Positions 38,475-51,529 are shown, counted from the stretch's first letter. The stretch: 64,000 bases of DNA from Homarus americanus (GCF_018991925.1 NW_024729710.1:166501-230500), one strand, 5' to 3'. Notes: generated by a model from the sequence alone, not told the origin. Program-made: numbers and translations.

Positions 38475-39189
38475 CAGAATATTTTCTTTGTTCTATATAC
38501 CTCATCCCACGTCCTGCCTCCATTTTTTGATCGGGATAATTAATTAATTATATCTTTCTAACTAATTTCCTTTTATCAATTTAGCCTCCAGTAATTATGT
38601 TCATCAGAAGCGTCATAATATTTTCTATATTTTATAATTATTATTTTTTTTTTTTTACTTTTTCTTCTTTATTATTCACAATTTCCTTATTTTTATCACG
38701 TTTCTTTAGACGATATTATCAATTTTCTTGTTCTTCCTCTTCACTTCGTCTTTTCTTGTTATTCTCATGTTCGTCTTTGTTTAATCTGTTATTTCTTATT
38801 TTTTTTCTGTATTATATAATTACATTTTATCAGTTGTATTTGTTTTATCATTTTATATCACGTTTCCTTCTTCATCTCTATTGCTAAATCATTTAATTTC
38901 GTCAATTACCCTTATTCCCTTCATCATCACTACCTACGTCACTTCCCTCGTTCTGTCGTCATCCTTCACGGTGTTAATGGCGCCCGAGCAGAAGGTGTGT
39001 GACGTCACCTACCTAATAAAGCTTCTAAATGGCGCGGAAACTTTCTCCCCTTCACCGATACTTTCACTTTGGGGGGAGGAGGAGGAGGGAAAGCAATTAG
39101 AGATAAGTTATCATGGCGGAAGATATATTAGACTCAAAAAGAAAGGTAGGGGGGGGGCAAAGGCGATGATATATAGCGAAAGTTTGGTA

Positions 39190-39208
39190 GAGAGAGAGAG
39201 AGAGCGAG

Positions 39209-39249
<41 letters not shown>

Positions 39250-39547
39250 TCTGCTGAAGGGAGGTATGTGGGATAGAGGAAAGTGAAAAGGAGGAATAGG
39301 TGATAAAAAGGTGATGAGAGAGAGAAGTTAAACAAAAAAGAGGAAGGGGAAGTGTGGGTAAGAGGAGGAGGAGGAAGGAAGGAAGAGAGCGAAAAAAAGG
39401 CAAGGAAAGGCAGGGAGGGAAAATATGAAAAGATGGAGGGAAAGGGAGAGAGGATGGGGAAGGGGAAAAGAATGGCATAGGAGAAGTGGTGAGGGAAATA
39501 AAAGAGGAAAGGAGAGGATTATTTACGTAGAAGAGAGAGAGAAGAAA

Positions 39548-39583
<36 letters not shown>

Positions 39584-39770
39584 ACGGTCGTTCTTACAAA
39601 ACATGAACACATTCAGTCTGTCCTTGTCGGAAAGAATAAAACAAAAACAAAATCAACATTTCTTCTCAACTTGGGTAAAAAAAAAAACATTAAAACTAGC
39701 GACATAAAAGGAGGTGTTTGTCTGACTGGAGGAAAAAGGGCTCAAAAGGGGAGGGAAAAGGGCAGGTAGA
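39190..39770. repeat. Purine-rich block with GT and GA arrays
   Basis: Contains GT at 39211-39248 and GA at 39549-39581 in a generally purine-rich strand. Confidence 0.85.
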
Positions 39771-40134
39771 AAATAAAGGCTATTAACATATTGCCTATAT
39801 ACCCCACCCCCCACCCCCAACCAACCTTTTAACGAAGCGGAGAACAACGAGACTTATCTTTACTGTACTTAACACTGGTCTGATTTCCTATGATTTATAT
39901 TTGATAAGAACAATAGGATTTAACTCCACTCGAGGCCTTAATTAAGTTATTCAGTGTGAAGAAAATTAGTACAGGTAGACAAGAGTGAAAAACAGCTTCT
40001 TATTTACATTATTTATATATACTTTGGGCTTCAACAACTATGTACCTTAAACACGTCTTGTAAATGAAAACAATGAAGACAATTTTACCAAGATACACAC
40101 TACTGATTGCTCACATTATTCTCTCCTAAGACAC

Positions 40135-40241
<107 letters not shown>

Positions 40242-40279
40242 GTGCCTCCATTAACTACGAGAGCAGCGAACTGAGACAG

Positions 40280-40380
40280 CGGGTGGGGAGGGGGTAGGTG
40301 AGAGGGTTGGTGGGAGTCTAAGGGTAAGTGAGAGGGTTAAGTGGGAGTGTAGGGGTAGGTGAGAGGGTTGAGTGGGGGAA
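40280..40380. repeat. Degenerate 24-28-bp repeat
   Basis: GGTAGGTGAGAGGGTTGGTG and GTAAGTGAGAGGGTTAAGTG-like copies, about three to four. Confidence 0.7.
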
Positions 40381-40594
40381 ATGGATAGAGAAGAAAGTTG
40401 GGTGGGAGTGTGGGTAGAGGTATAAAAGGTAGGAATGAAGGTTGGAGTGGGGGGGTAAAAAAAGTGGGGAAGGAGTGGAGGGGAAGAGAAGGGTGATGGG
40501 TAGGGGTGGGTGCCATAAGCGATTGAGAGCGTAGTGGTGAAGAGGGGAGGGGGGGAGGAAGTGAGAAGATTATGGATGGTTGACTTCTTCCTAA

Positions 40595-40720
40595 TCATCC
40601 TCCTTCCTTCTCTTCATCCCCTTCCTCCTCTTCATCCCCTTCCTCCTCTTCATTCCCTTCCTCCTCTTCATCCCCTTCCTCCTCTTCATCCCCTTCCTCC
40701 TCTTATTCCTCCTCCTCTTC
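40595..40720. repeat. 18-bp minisatellite
   Basis: About six copies of CTTCATCCCCTTCCTCCT. The forward HPLPPL and reverse MKRRKG frames are repeat translations. Confidence 0.93.
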
Positions 40721-41530
40721 CGTGGCATCATAATCCCTTCTACTCCATTGTCCTTGGTGGCAATAAGGTTAAGCCTCATATGGTATCAAACTTTGGTACT
40801 GAACTTCAGTGACATACAAGGCTATAATAACGCTCTTCCCAAAGGCTCCGTGAATAACCCTCAGCTTCAGTTTGCCGTCCACACGAGACACGATTAAATT
40901 CTGTGGTCTAACCTAACGTGATTAACTTACAAATAACAGTGAAGCCAAAAGGTGCATTTAATTTCTATATCTCATGGCTGCTGGACTCGGCTTAAGTGAT
41001 AATTACCAGCATAAGAGAGACGAACAATGTTTACGTAAGACCAATGAGAGGCTGAGAGGCACATCTGCTTAGTCTAGTCTTGTGATACGAACAGATTCAT
41101 AACTTTTTAAGAAATTGTACGTTTTAGTGTGAATCATTATCTTGTGTATATATAAACCTCAAAATCATTTCCTTAGTCTTTTTAACTCAATTTCAGAGAC
41201 AAAATATATAATAATTTGTAAGATATGTTTTAGATATATCATTGAAAATACGAAGTGAAGCATTAAATAACAGGTGTGGTAATCCTCTGCATATGAACCA
41301 TCCACATTAATCTATTTTTACTCACAAGACCAAAGTTTCTGACAGACTATATAAAGTTTGTTCTCCCTTCAGGACTATAAAGGTACGGGGTCTCGCTAGT
41401 ACTCAACATCCCCAGTTTCTTTCTATAGTTCGTCGTGTTGGAGTGATTTTGTAATCTATTTCCTTCATATTCCAACATATATTTTAATTCGGGAGTTTTG
41501 ATTTATTGTTCATGTATTGTTTGTTACATC

Positions 41531-41640
41531 ACTAGTCGGGAATCGAACCCTAGATCTCTGCGTGTGAACATGGATCGCTACCACCGCGCCACAAGGACTA
41601 GTGAGGTATTGTTTGTATATGGATGTCCGCGTGCTATAGG
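41531..41640 (-). mobile_element. tRNA-like SINE module bounded by two ACTAGT sites
   Basis: The minus strand reads CCTTGTGGCGCGGTGGTAGC and then AGGGTTCGATTCCCGACTAG, with A-box-like and B-box words. ACTAGT lies at 41531-41536 and 41597-41602. Beyond the second site, the plus strand continues GAGGTATTGTTTGTATATGG and CCGCGTGCTATA, which is the flank also found at 33477-33519. Confidence 0.7.
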
Positions 41641-42219
41641 GACTTATGAGACATATTGTTTATTAGTGTTTACTTAGCCTCTGGTATTAATATATTGGCG
41701 TTTATGTAATTTTTTGTCGTATTTCTTTCGTCTTTTTACCACAAAATATAATGAAGTGTTAAACCATAATATTTAATTTGGTATTTAATCTTGTGTATCT
41801 AACCATTTATTTGTTGATTAAGTCTTAGATTTGCTAGTTTATATATTTATTTTGTGCATCTAGTCCCCAAGTTAAAGAATATTGGAATAATTATATACCA
41901 GACACTACAAAAAACCACGCGCCCATTTAAGTCTTTATTTTTCCCTTGACAAAATTCAGGGTTTTGGAAGGGGGGTAACTTTTCCAAGATTTTGTTGATG
42001 CATCTAGAACAGAGTGTGAGTATCCAGTAAACTGATGGAGAGAGATTGCCGCTTTAATGTTCTTTGTTGTTTCTGAAGCGACCCACGTGGACTAACACAT
42101 ACAGGTATATTTGAACCTTGCACCATTTTGTTGACTTTACTAGAGTGAAAAATTACTTACCTTCTCCCCCTCAAAAAAAAATACTCGAAAAGTCACTCCT
42201 AAATGCCTCTGCCTCTGAA

Positions 42220-42264
<45 letters not shown>
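42220..42264. repeat. (CT)n microsatellite
   Basis: CT array interrupted once by TATC. Confidence 0.94.
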
Positions 42265-42925
42265 AAACTACAACACAATAAGAAAAGTGAATAAAAAACA
42301 ACCGTATAAAAGAACAGATGTGTGTGTGGGGTAGGCAGCCTGCTTAGTGAAGGTCAACACCCACCACCAGCGCGTCCTGTTCCCAATGTCCTGCATCCAA
42401 CGTTGCCTAATGGGACACAATTTTCTGCTCGGACATCCATAAAATCACTTGTTCGCCTACAAAGTGATTCTACTTTTCTATATATTATAAATTTCACGCT
42501 GGGGAAAAAAATAAAATTCATTAATATTCTTTTACCTTCTGATTGTCATTACAAATAAGCAATTAGCAATTACGATTCCCGCCAATTAATGCTTTGAATT
42601 ATTGTAAAAGGCCATATTTTAACAATTTCCTTTAATTCGACACATTTTGGAAAATTTCCGACAGACATTAGTTGAGGTGAAACTGGAATCCACTGCACCA
42701 TTAAAAAAAATACCGACAGAGGCGCTGAAGGACATAAAGCTCTATATACCCCTTAGTAGTGAAGGACACGGCGGGGATAAAAGGTAATAGATTCATGGTC
42801 AGTGTGTGAGGTTCAGGCTAATGTATTATTATTGGATTCTTTGTGTTGACTCATTCATGGCTGGTGAGGATGATTCATGCTACTCGGTCACTGTCAGAAT
42901 TTGTTCCAGTCACAGGGAATAAATC

Positions 42926-42927
<2 letters not shown>

Positions 42928-43016
<89 letters not shown>
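42928..43016. repeat. (GT)n microsatellite
   Basis: About 44 GT units. Confidence 0.97.
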
Positions 43017-43017
<1 letters not shown>

Positions 43018-43421
43018 CCTGCCACCTTCATCATTTTCATTTCTATCATCATATTATATCCTTCACTGCTTATTTCTCATCATGTAAGAGATTTTTTCAA
43101 AGTTTACTCCATTTACCGTGATTATTGTTGCGACTAACTCATGCGACTGTCGTGTATTTCTGTGTAATATTATCAGTGTTTTAATTAATAAAATGCAAAG
43201 TTCAATCATCAGGTTTATTCCCGGATACAGTCACTAAGAATAACTCAACAGGAATAAATATCAGTTGTTTTCAGTGTGTTAGAACTCTAGAGAGGAGATC
43301 TGTTCACTAATTTATGTTCCTTTAATCAGAACATAACAATGGTAATGAAGCCGCTTTATTATTTCCAAAGAGTAATTTCTAATAATGACAAACACGTTAA
43401 CACTGTCACTACACGTGTCAG

Positions 43422-43502
43422 TCATCATCAAATTGGTTTAGAAAATCATTATACCGTTTCAGTCATCGTCAAATTGGTTTATAAAATCATTATACCATTT
43501 GT
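43422..43502. repeat. Two-copy direct repeat of about 40 bp
   Basis: CAGTCATCATCAAATTGGTT and CAGTCATCGTCAAATTGGTT, each followed by AAAATCATTATACC. Confidence 0.9.
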
Positions 43503-43892
43503 CATCATCAGTATGTTGGTAGTCATACAACGCTTCTCTAAAAACGATTCTATAATGATATTTGAGCTTCGTGCATTATAACAACGTTTTCGTTTCACCA
43601 ATGATCAAAGTCCAGTTATGATGGAAACGCTTACCACCAAATCGCTTAATTTTAGTAGCGTCAAATAGTTCCATCCACGACCGGTCACCCCTCGTAATTA
43701 ATAACAACATTTTGGCAATATTTAACTACTGTCAAGAATTTTTTAACATATTCAACTACTGTCAATAACTATAAGAGTTCACCAGTAACGACAAAGTTCC
43801 AATCACCACAATTATGTCTCGTTAAAATTAATTCTCAAGAACAATAACATTATATTATAACAAAATGTCAACAACAACGCCAAAGTTATCGC

Positions 43893-43930
43893 TAACCTAA
43901 CCTAACCTAACCTAACCTAACCTAACCTAA
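43893..43930 (-). repeat. CCTAA telomere-like tract
   Basis: Seven to eight uninterrupted CCTAA pentamers. Confidence 0.9.
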
Positions 43931-44682
43931 TTAATAATATCTAATTACCTGTCATACCGATCATGTCATTTATATATATTTTCTCAACAATTGGTGATGT
44001 CTGCGTTTGACTTCTGTTTTAATAAATTTCATCCACAAATTCTTCAACAGCGTAAATAAAAAGTAATTCCCCCAAAATTATATAATTTCGTGCAAATATT
44101 TAGCATTTTTTTTTAGAATTCATTATTTTTCATTCACTTTCCATCATCTATCTCAACCTTCATCATATAGGCCTATCATATGTTAATCCGTAAAGCAATC
44201 ATCCAATTTCATCAATCTGGTAAAGTCATTTAAATCATCTATATCATCCCAAAGCAAATCCAAACTAATCATACCTAACAAACCTTTCTAATCATCCAAC
44301 CTACTGTACCTTCCGACCTAATCATCAATACTCATTATACCTTCCAAACTACCCTAATCATCCAACCATACTATCCTCCTCAATCATCCGAGTTCATCAT
44401 ACGTGTCACAGAGCCTAAATGAACCGAATTAAACCTTCCTGAAATCATTATCGAAACTCATCATACTTACACAAACACCTCGCCCCCTCCCCCTCCTCCC
44501 CCCCTCCCCCAACGCTCATCACCTGTAATCAGACCTCAGTTGTCATCATCAGGTGTAATTTATCTCTCGCAGGTGTCAATGCCAACAGGTAATCCAGGTG
44601 AACTGTAAGCGTGAGTGGAGATTAATTTTGTACCGTGATCTGTGTAGCATTAATATCTATTCTTGAGCTAGGGAATATCCTG

Positions 44683-44687
<5 letters not shown>

Positions 44688-44740
<53 letters not shown>
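44688..44740. repeat. (GT)n microsatellite
   Basis: GT array following GTGCGT. Confidence 0.95.
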
Positions 44741-44742
<2 letters not shown>

Positions 44743-44850
44743 CAATGTGTCTGTGGGTATACATGTAGTGTAAGTGTATGTATGAAAGCACTCATACACA
44801 CCGGGACAGTCTTAATAAATCATAAGTACATTCACGATATACTAATAAGA

Positions 44851-44907
44851 ACATACATACATACATACATACATACATACATACATACATACATACATAC
44901 ATACATA
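44851..44907. repeat. (ATAC)n microsatellite
   Basis: About fourteen ACAT/ATAC tetramers. Confidence 0.95.
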
Positions 44908-45669
44908 AATACATTTCAAGTCTATTTAAGAAAGACATGTATTCTTTCGGTTAATATATGCTACGTTAACTCACCTATTGTATTAAATGTCACTATCTTT
45001 CTTGCTTCTAAATTCTATATCAATTTTATCTATATCATCAGATCTATGTACAACTATATATTTCACAGCTATGATAAGGCCTGTCTTTGTTATCACTGGT
45101 TCTTTAAAAGTTGATAAGATTGGTGTAAATCTGATAGAAATCGGAGAGTAATGCCAGATTTGTATTATAGGAAGCCAGTTACCGATATAAATCCCGATAT
45201 AAATGAATCAAACTCTGAGATTGTATATACCACAACTAATGCCAATATCCGATATTTATTTCTGTGTCAATTAATATCGGACACACCCACCACCTGTTTT
45301 GTAATATCGGTAAAATTCGGGAACTAACACCATAAGGTTGAAATATCGGGAAAAAATCGGGTATGCAGATTTAGTTTTACGGCTGATGAGTTTGTGAATC
45401 TGATATGAACCTTCCCTCAGTATGATCTGGTTGAGGGATAGTTCACTGTTTAAAGGGTCGAAATTTAACTCATATGACAGGTAAAATTAATAGTAATTCA
45501 GGTATATGGTGTATGCAAAGTATTATGTGTACATATCAGGTGAGGTAACTTGAGTAAATTTGAGTGCGTGAGTGGAGTCGTGTGTGCTTTTTTGTGTTTG
45601 AGTGTTTGCATACACACACACGTAGGTACATATATCCCACTCACATACGTACACATACATACACACATT

Positions 45670-45776
<107 letters not shown>

Positions 45777-45989
45777 TCACTCACACACATATTTGAGTGG
45801 GTGGTCAACATAAAACTTAAATTACAAATAGTAAAATGCCTTCCCTAACACCAGTGATCGTCCTCCTTCACTGCACAATAATTATTGATGGGACGACAAA
45901 CCTGCCCTGTGTAGTTTATTTCCTGCCTTGAGCAACACTGTCCATTGCTATCTTCCACAATCTCTCTCCAAACTTTGTCAAATCCTTCT

Positions 45990-47260
45990 TTTTTTCCTCA
46001 AACTACAGAGTACTGACCCGTATTTGTTCTAACTCATAAAATAATCTTGACTTTATCATTAAAATACACGACTTCTCCGGCATCTTGAAAAAAAAACTGT
46101 TAATCTCTGACATATAATTAGGATTCCGTCGAGGTTGCCCTTCAGTTGCTCTCCTCTCTTGCCATCACTCACAACTTTGTCTCTCCTCTCGATAACTTTG
46201 GTGAATCTTTTATTGCTCTTCTGGTTATCTTAAAAGCCTTTGGGCAAACTTTGGCATCGGATTGTTTTTTTTTTGTTTTTTTTTCTTTTGCTGAATTTCT
46301 TATGTTTTGTTTCTCTGCTTGTCCCGTCTCGTAAAATCTGTCTTTGTGTTCTTTACCCAAGCGTATTATTATTGCACGCGAGGATGACTCTTGCTGTGAC
46401 CACGCTGCCATTAATGCTGGGTGGCTGTTTTTGTTTCTCGCTTTTTTTCTCGTACGTGTCAATATTTTTTTGGCCAGTTAGAAGAATATGTAAGAGCTTA
46501 TATACAGACAACACGACTTTTCATATCAATTCCTGGGTTTTATTTCGTCATGTCTCTCGTCATCTTCCTGCCGGCCGCATAAACCACACTGCCTCTTTCA
46601 ATTTTCAACTCCTCGCCACTGCCAGTTGAGAAAACTTGAACTTGGAACACAAAGGCTAACTCTCCCTCACTCAAGGATGACAACAATCAATCGTTAATTT
46701 TCTTTAGCTGTGAATTGTCTGTTACATTTTCCGCAAATCAAAAGTCTAGACAAACCAACTCACAAACGCATTGGTGATTTAGTCAACTGCTTTTAAAAAA
46801 TACATATTTTTACCATTTTCCTCCCTATCACAGTCTGCCACTCAGCTTTTCATTCTTTGCACCAGTCATGTCCCACATTACATAGAGCACTTGGAGGGAG
46901 GATGACAGCCAGTCCTTGACCCTCTATGACAGCAACAGGTATAAAGCCACACGCATTATTTTTTTAACTTAACCTAACCCAGTCCTTCACCCTCCTCGGT
47001 CACTATACTCCCCCTCCCTATAGTCGTCTCTTGCTGTACAGTAATGCTCAATGTTCTGACAAAAAAAAAATCAAACCTTTCATCCCTCGCCTATTGCACC
47101 CCCGATGCTCGGGTCTCTCTCCAGTGATTGTCAACACTTTGTTCAAACAGCACACGTACCACTATTCCCCTCTCTTTCATATTTTCTTCCTCAAAACCTC
47201 GCGGGAAGTGGAATTGTCTCATCGTTCACGTCTCACAGTCTACGTGCACCGTGAAGCTTT
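45990..47260 (+). pseudogene. Heavily decayed jockey-like LINE reverse transcriptase relic
   Basis: Short matches to one ORF2 appear in the right order but in changing frames. They are GFRRGCPSV (46121, from SD-x-QYGFRxGRST); NFGESFIALLVILKAF (from about 46194, from FGESF-x-VALDIxKAFD); DHAAINAG (about 46405, from the VNAGVPQGS block); LYTDNTTFHIN (about 46498, the YADDTTLH catalytic block with YADD decayed to YTDN); NRYKATRI (about 46935); NAQCSDKKIKPFIPRLLHPR in shifted frames (47040-47110); and HIFFLKTSREVE (about 47178, from SFxPxTSRLWN). Stops, frameshifts and A-runs break it throughout. The layout supports an old full-length domain, not chance similarity. No single open frame covers more than a small part. 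Confidence 0.7.
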
Positions 47261-47333
47261 GTATATGTCGGGTATAAGCTTGGATTATAATTTATAGCCA
47301 TTTAAAATCTGGGTACTTTTTATTCGGGGGGGC

Positions 47334-47336
<3 letters not shown>

Positions 47337-47421
<85 letters not shown>
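47337..47421. repeat. (GT)n microsatellite
   Basis: GT array with one GAGT interruption. Confidence 0.96.
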
Positions 47422-47423
<2 letters not shown>

Positions 47424-47549
47424 AGATTCTCCCTTCACTTGCAGGCATTCGCTCTTTCTGTATCTTTGACAGTCGTGTGTTCTGCTGTGGTGTTCCCCTC
47501 CCTTGTACTAGAGTGTTTCCTCTACCCGAGTCTCCCCCATCACCCTTTC

Positions 47550-48390
47550 TAGTACATTTCTCCTCCTCCTCCTCATTCCTCTCCTTCATATCTCTTCCCT
47601 CTTAACCTCCTCCTCCTCTTACACTTCCTTTTTCTATGTCTCTTACTTTTTATGTCTTTTCTTCGTCTTAATTATTTTCTTTTTATTATTTTCCTCCTTG
47701 TTATCTTCTTGTTTGCTTCTTCAGTCTTCCTTAGACCTTTCAACTCCTCGCATCCATCCTCCGTATCCCCCCCTCGCCCGTCTCAGCCCTCATAATGTAG
47801 CTTCTCTCATCTCTTCCTCCTCTCACGTCTTCCTCTCACCTTCCTCTCTTATCCTTCCCTTTCCTCCTCCCACAGACCTGAGTTGAGGCCAAAGATTTTA
47901 TCTCTGGAACAAATTCCCTTGCTGACTGAGTTCCTCCTCCTCTCCTTCCTCCCTCCCTCCTCTCCCTCTCCTCTCTCTCTCTCAAACTTCTTTCTTCTTC
48001 TCTCTCCCCTCCATCCTTTCCTTCTTATTCTTCTTAGTGTCTTATGCTTTGTCTCCATTCATTCTCTTCCTCCTTACCTCCCTTCACTTACCTTCTCAAC
48101 CATTCCTCCTTCTTCTCCATAATCCTTCCCAGTCATACCTTCCCACTCTCTCCCCAAACACCCCTCTCACCTTTTTTGCATCCCCTCTTCCCCTTTCTCT
48201 CTCTCCCCTCTCCCTACCACTCTTTCTCTCCCCACCTCCTCATCTTTCCTCAATCACAATGGCTCCCCCTCCCCTCACCTGTACCTACTCTCCCCACTCC
48301 CCACCGCCTCTCACCGTTCCCCACTCCCTCTCACCTGTACCAACTCTCCCCCACTCCCCACCTCCTCTTCCCATTACCTCTTAATCTCTG
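47550..48390. repeat. Pyrimidine-rich block
   Basis: About 840 bp of CT-rich sequence without a clear unit (CTCCTCCTC, CTCTCCCC words). The Ser/Pro/Leu open frames here are compositional. Confidence 0.85.
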
Positions 48391-48475
48391 TCGGGAAGTT
48401 CCTCCTTGAACTGCCGAGCACACACCAGGGTACAGCCACTTGCTACTATGATAACATCGTAGAGGAGGATTCATC

Positions 48476-48517
<42 letters not shown>
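48476..48517. repeat. (GT)n microsatellite
   Basis: Uninterrupted GT array. Confidence 0.95.
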
Positions 48518-48518
<1 letters not shown>

Positions 48519-49456
48519 CTTCATCTTTTACACCACAAAGCCACATCAGTCGACACAAAATTACCCGAACTCGGTTAGATATTCCACATATGATATTCTA
48601 CGCTGTTACCTTTGTCGGCTGGCCAGAAAAATGAAAACTCTAGATGGCCTGTGGTAGGGAAATAGCGGGAAGGAGGTTACACATCTTTCATCGGTAGGTG
48701 CTGGGAGGAAGGTTAGTAGATGTATTATTCATTGTTCGTGTAAGTAAAGATAAAGTGTTACTCCTTGCTATCCCTTCATTCTCCCCCCCTCTTCATCCTA
48801 CCCCTCCTCCCTATTTTTTCAGTCTCTTGTGCCCTTCCTTCTTAACCCCCCCCCCCCAAGTTCTCCATCCTCATCCTCCCTCCCTTACTCTCTCTTTATC
48901 CCTCATTTTCTCTTCATAATTTTGCCTCTGATGATATAGTCCACACGCTCCACGTTCCTCTTTTATCCTTTTAAAGTCTCAAAATCATTCTTGGAAAATA
49001 ATTGTGATAATGAGAGAGTTTTTTTTGTCACTACTTCACTCCAACCTGCAGAAGTCACCGACGAAGGCTTAGAGGGTGGTGAGAGGTCAAAGGCATCAAC
49101 AAAAGCTCTCTGGAGTTGATGGTATGAGTGTGAAACAAAAGACCTCCATGGGGCGTCATAACTTGGAAAAATAAAAGACACAATTTTTTCCTTTAAGCTC
49201 AACTGGACTCAATAGATCACAGCAACGTTTGATCTTGGTGAAAAAAAAAGTTTTACTGGAGGAAAATTTTTTTTTGTGATTCGACTGTGAAACAAAAGAG
49301 CTCCGTGATGCGCCGAACGTTTAAGGAATCTACTGTATATAGGGACTCGGTAAACCACAACAATATTTGCTTTATTTTGAGGACAATACTGTTGGGTGGG
49401 GCACAATCACTTCCTCTGTTTTCACTCAGGATGCTCTGGTAAAGGAAGAAGGATCA

Positions 49457-49515
49457 CTCTTCTTCAGATCAACACGTGACCCTTCTTCAGATCAACACGT
49501 GACCCTTCTTCAGAA
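49457..49515. repeat. 23-bp tandem duplication
   Basis: CTTCTTCAGATCAACACGTG plus ACC occurs twice, followed by a partial third copy. Confidence 0.93.
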
Positions 49516-49580
49516 ACGTTATAATCCCTGGGATGAAAAGTGTAACGACCGCTTTGCTCACACACGCGCGAGAGCTCCTC

Positions 49581-49616
49581 TATAAAAGGGACAAGGATCA
49601 CTCAGCCGTTCTTCTC
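49581..49616 (+). promoter_or_regulatory. Candidate TATA/initiator core promoter
   Basis: TATAAAAGG at 49581-49589 is followed about 30 bp later by CACTCAGCC, a plausible arthropod initiator near 49614. The surrounding sequence (CACACACGCGCGAGAGCTCC) is GC-richer than the neighbourhood. No convincing ORF follows: an ATG at about 49640 opens only a 13-codon frame before the 8-bp array. TATA boxes occur by chance in AT-rich DNA. Confidence 0.25.
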
Positions 49617-49727
49617 ACACTACTGGAAGCGTTCTGTGTATGAAAGCAGCAAGCAGCTCCTCCCCACCGCTCGTGACCTGAGAAACAGAATATCCCCTGC
49701 TGGCCACACGACTCCACTACTTACATG

Positions 49728-49935
49728 GTTACTACGACACTATGACATTACGATACTGTGATACTACGACACTATGATACTACGACACTACGACACTACG
49801 ACACTACGACACTATGATACTACGACACTATGACACTATGACACTACGACACTACGACACTATGATACTACGACACTATGACACTACGACACTACGACAC
49901 TACGACACTACGACACTACGACACTACGACACTAC
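49728..49935. repeat. 8-bp ACGACACT minisatellite
   Basis: About 25 copies of ACGACACT with ATGACACT and ATGATACT variants (CpG to TpG changes). Confidence 0.95.
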
Positions 49936-50767
49936 TAAGGTAAAAAATATGATTCGAAGGAAATATTGACCTTTAGAAATACAAGGAAACAAGACAGGGA
50001 GACAACAGATTCCTTTCTACTGTCTACAACTTCAACCAAAAAGTGAATACAACAAAAAAACAACGAATCAATTTGCAAATAGATTCAGAAAGTCCAATCA
50101 AACGTATCAGTTAGCAGAAGAGATTTGGGTATAAACTCTACACGTAAGGAATTATTAATAATATTTTTTTTGTTACTGACAGAAGCTACGGATACGGAAC
50201 TAATCTGTCAGCAGCTCACACACAAGAGTATAGCTTTCAGTTATGGCTTGTTGGGCTTATTGAGGCTAACTATGTACTTGTCTATCAGCCATTAGTCATG
50301 CAGCTTAAAACATTATGTGTTCATGACCATCAAACTCTCCATTTATTAGTGAAAATTTCCAAGGCATAAAACATTTTCCAGTGAACATTTTAACATCAAA
50401 ACATAAACATCGCTGCAGAACAATTACTGTATCGCTGAAGAAAGAAAAAAAAAACTCTTTATTCCACGAGAGTAAATTATTAACCTAGAACGAGAAAGCT
50501 GATGCCATTTTTTTATTTTTGATAGCGTCAGTTTTGACTCTCTGGAGTCGTTCTGCCGAGATATGTGGTAGGTGATGGACTGCGTGTGTCGTGCTGCTTC
50601 TGTCAGCCAACACTTAACGCCAGCTGTTATATGGCTTGATTGATATTATTATTTATCATTCCTTCTGCTTATTTTTTTCTCATTCTTTTCATTGCACTAA
50701 ATTTCTGTATGATTTCATCTTATTTTTCACCATTATACTTGTCAAGCATCTTTACATTCCACTTAGC

Positions 50768-50850
50768 TCACCACAACCCGCCGTCACAACTCACCACAAC
50801 CCACCGTCACAACTCACCACAACCCACCGTCACAACTCACCACAACTCAT
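50768..50850. repeat. 23-bp tandem repeat
   Basis: Three and a half copies of CACCGTCACAACTCACCACA plus ACC. Confidence 0.92.
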
Positions 50851-51234
50851 CACAACATTATAATCCCTTCAAGATCATCACCTCTCGTGGCTCCAGTATA
50901 GTCAGTAGTTAAATTTCTAAGTCGTCAATAACAGGTGTAGAATTTGCTCACAACAAACAATTACACCTTCAATTAACGTGTTACCTGGTGTGAAGGGATA
51001 CACCTGAGAGATGGGTTAATTTGCCAACCTCACCTGGCTAGCTACTATACCCGTAACGAGAGCCACCAGTTGCTTTTCACCGAATTCCTTAATCACTGGT
51101 GGGTAGACAAAGGTAACTGGCACGAAGGAATCTGATGAGAGCTCTACGCCGGTGTCCTGAACGTCCGTCTGTCTGTCTGTGGAGGCGAGGAGAGTCAGCA
51201 TCACTAAGACCCACAAAACCGTCATCGTACTCAC

Positions 51235-51422
51235 CGTTCTGTCTCTGAGCCTGAAGACCTGACAGTCAAGCGTCGCCGTCCTTCCTCTGCTGATGGTGAC
51301 GTTGGTGGAGTTGAGGTGGTGGAGGAAGTAGGGGAGTGTGGCGGGGTCTGGCGTGGTGGGGGGCGGCTCAGTTGTCGTGTCGGGGATGTCGATACTGGGA
51401 GCGAACCCCCCCACCAGGCACG
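51235..51422 (-). CDS. dpr-like: Dpr-like Ig protein, exon with linker and first half of Ig domain 1
   Basis: This internal exon belongs to a Dpr-type cell-surface protein; in Drosophila, Dprs pair with DIP receptors at neuronal contacts. Read on the minus strand, the acceptor is a pyrimidine tract ending CTACAG at 51423 and the donor is GTGAGT from 51234. The 188-bp exon begins with two bases that finish a split codon, then gives 62 codons and ends on a codon boundary (phase 0). It encodes a Thr/Pro-rich linker (TTTEPPPTTPDP), the PYF that typically precedes Ig1 in Dprs, two possible N-glycosylation sites (NST, NVT), and strands A-C with the first Ig cysteine in LDCQV. Its last codon, Thr, joins directly to Val of the exon at 11855, making RTVSWVRR. 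The family call rests on motifs recalled from the Dpr family, not on a search. Lachesin- or DIP-type Ig proteins are less likely because of the PYF, VSW and LLTFG pattern. Confidence 0.87.
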
Positions 51423-51529
51423 CTGTAGGAGGGAGGAAGGTCAAGGAGTTATTTATTTGGTTAGTTTTAATGAGGAAAATTATATTTTTTTTTATATACT
51501 GATAAAAAAGTGGAGAGTTTCGACTTGCA

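Noticed and set aside
51016..51234. Extension of the dpr-like frame past 51235 (STMTVLWVLVMLTLLAST...)
   Set aside because: The hydrophobic run looks like a membrane segment, but a strong GTGAGT donor cuts the frame at 51234 and the exon at 11855 continues the Ig domain correctly.
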